The notes under the pieces were generated by a model. The model searched no databases. It was given only the letters and a program-made list of their open reading frames with translations, and had not been told where the DNA came from. Position numbers and translations under genes: made by a program. This document shows, one piece after another, positions 62,800-64,000 of a stretch of DNA of 64,000 nucleotides; the stretch's first letter is position 1, and every line of letters starts with the position of its first letter. This DNA is from Acidimicrobiaceae bacterium (GTDB taxonomy: Bacteria > Actinomycetota > Acidimicrobiia > Acidimicrobiales > Ilumatobacteraceae), in contig JADKGZ010000001.1 of NCBI GenBank assembly GCA_016722025.1, positions 124,001 to 188,000 on the forward strand, written 5' to 3'.

Positions 62800-64000
62800 T
62801 CAGGCCGTGAAGAAGCCGACCACATCCACCAAGACGTCGGTGTTGCCCTGCCCGCAGGCCACCATGATCTTGCCGTCGGCAGCGACTCGTGCGATCACGC
62901 TGTTGGCTCGCACCGCGCCACCGGCCAGGTTGAGGTTCGACGCATTCGGCATCGCAGTTCCGCTGGGGTAGACGGTGAGGTAGGTGTCCTGTGAGGGTGC
63001 CACTGCCGTGAGGTTGATCTGCACCGCGGCGATGCCGGTGGCCGGCAAACCGTTGGCACCTGCAATCACCACCGCCAGCGGCGCAGCACCCACCCGAGCT
63101 CTTGCGGCACCGACGCCGGTACGTGTGTCGACGATGCGGCGAGGTGCCACCGGCAGGTAGCGACCGCCGTCGCCGGCCGTGAAGTAACCGGCGACGTCGA
63201 CCAGCACGTGCGCGTTGCCGGCATCGTTGCGTATGCGCAACTTGCCATCGGCGCCCAACTTGGCGATGACCAGGTTGGCGGCCGTCTGGCCCGAGCCCAC
63301 GTTGACCGACGACGTGTACGGCTGGCCTTCGCCGTTGGGCCACACCGTGAGATAGGTGTTGCTGCTGGCACCCACGGCGGTCACGTTGAGCACCGCCGCT
63401 GCACACCCGGCAGGAACACCACCACGACCGGTGATCTGCAGGTCGAACTCGGTGCCGGGCCCGAAGGCACCGGTTCGGCCGCCGGTGCCGGTACGAGTGT
63501 CGAGCAAGCGGCTGGGCACCAGCGAGGTGAGCGCCGTGGTGTCGGTGGTGGCCTCGCGGAAGTAGCCCACGAGGTCGGCGACCGCATGTGTCGCGCCCGC
63601 ACTGTTGAACAGGCTGATCGCGCCGTTGGCGCCGACGCCGATGACGGCTAGGTTGGGCACCGCCGCTTGCGCGACCACGTTCACGTTCGACGTGGCCGGC
63701 ATGCGCTCGCCCGATCGCCACGCGGTGATGAACGTGTCGGCCGTGGCACCCGCACCAGTCAGGTTGACGACCACGGCCGCGGCGTCGGCGGGCACGCCGG
63801 CGATGCCGCGCACCGGCAGGCTCCAGGTCTCCCCCGCGCCCAACGCACCCTTGTGCCCACCCGTGGTGCCGCGCGTATCGAGGATGCGCACGGGGCTCAT
63901 CGGCACGAACCCGGTGGGTGCCCCCGGCGGCGGGAAGGTGGGGGCGTCGCCCGCGGGGCCACCGTTGAACACGTCGAACTGCTCGTACTCGCCACCCAGC
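62800..64000 (-). CDS. Repeat-rich secreted protein with LDTRTG modules (partial, N-terminus off window)
   Basis: At least 400 residues; the frame is open to the right window edge. It is built of three modules of about 125 residues, each starting with P.RILDTRGTT/RLLDTRTGTG/RIVDTRTGVG, then ..GVPA.AAAVVLNVT..TAYLTVWP..NVN.., and closing ADLVGYFRE / LVDVAGYFTA / LVDVVGFFTA. This module is frequent in secreted proteins of Acidimicrobiia and some Streptomyces, often attached to peptidases or cell-wall enzymes. The modules are beta-rich and may bind surface polymers. The N-terminal partner domain lies outside. Confidence 0.8.
   Translation of the reverse strand, partial: LGGEYEQFDVFNGGPAGDAPTFPPPGAPTGFVPMSPVRILDTRGTTGGHKGALGAGETWSLPVRGIAGVPADAAAVVVNLTGAGATADTFITAWRSGERMPATSNVNVVAQAAVPNLAVIGVGANGAISLFNSAGATHAVADLVGYFREATTDTTALTSLVPSRLLDTRTGTGGRTGAFGPGTEFDLQITGRGGVPAGCAAAVLNVTAVGASSNTYLTVWPNGEGQPYTSSVNVGSGQTAANLVIAKLGADGKLRIRNDAGNAHVLVDVAGYFTAGDGGRYLPVAPRRIVDTRTGVGAARARVGAAPLAVVIAGANGLPATGIAAVQINLTAVAPSQDTYLTVYPSGTAMPNASNLNLAGGAVRANSVIARVAADGKIMVACGQGNTDVLVDVVGFFTA

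Overview
The window is high-GC DNA with GC-rich third codon positions, ATG/GTG starts and many 4-base stop/start overlaps. The gene content points to an actinobacterium, most likely class Acidimicrobiia (Ilumatobacter/Microtrichales-like). The signs are a MurA with Asp in place of the catalytic Cys, the RDD/SpoIIM/DUF58/MoxR/DUF4350/DUF4129 block also known from mycobacteria, an actinobacterial prfA-prmC / rpiB-glyA-wecA-atp-murA neighbourhood, and a secreted protein built of 'LDTRTG' repeats. The class-level placement is inference from gene content. I recognise no tRNA, rRNA, CRISPR array, prophage or insertion sequence.

Layout. 0-7 kb: a partial SDR, a PASTA receptor-like kinase with degenerate catalytic motifs, a Xre-RES toxin-antitoxin pair, and NAD-dependent DNA ligase. 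6.6-13 kb: two tandem four-TM paralogues, a MetE-like methyltransferase, a membrane protein, and mnmA with its cysteine desulfurase partner. 12.3-19.3 kb: the MoxR-type envelope block (RDD, SpoIIM, DUF58, MoxR AAA+, DUF4350, DUF4129, polytopic membrane protein). 19.4-28.4 kb: a methyltransferase, galT, an SRPBCC protein, azlCD, and glycogen genes (glgB, a GT4 glucosyltransferase, glgP). 28.4-39.8 kb: enoyl-CoA hydratase, meaB, a NifU-domain protein, a cupredoxin-like lipoprotein, murA, an MFS transporter, a hydrolase, a J-domain protein, an S9 peptidase, glpX and an SDR. 39.8-48.1 kb: the complete F1Fo ATP synthase operon on the minus strand, atpZ - atpI-like - atpB - atpE - b' - b - delta - alpha - gamma - beta - epsilon. 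48.2-51.6 kb: wecA, a membrane protein, glyA and rpiB. 51.7-59.7 kb: a thiolase-like protein, a lipoprotein, a nucleoside hydrolase, an alcohol dehydrogenase, a second S9 peptidase, a TerB-like protein and an FG-GAP-like lipoprotein. 59.8-64 kb: prmC, prfA, a conserved hypothetical protein and the partial repeat protein.

How the genes work together: energy (ATP synthase), glycogen storage and breakdown (glgB/GT4/glgP, with glpX for gluconeogenesis), cell envelope (murA, wecA, the MoxR block, the PASTA protein), tRNA thiolation (cysteine desulfurase plus mnmA), translation termination (prfA/prmC), and acyl-CoA/propionyl-CoA metabolism (enoyl-CoA hydratase, meaB, thiolase).

Data quality matters here. 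About 16 genes, including essential ones (ligA, atpG, glyA, mnmA's neighbours in the MoxR block, glpX), are split by single or double base indels, several in C/G runs, and one gene has an in-frame stop. This looks like uncorrected consensus error, not real pseudogenes. A poly-C/poly-G foldback flanked by a 26-bp duplication sits at the atpF-atpH junction and may also be an assembly artefact. Where a gene is split, I give the span of the whole reconstructed gene.
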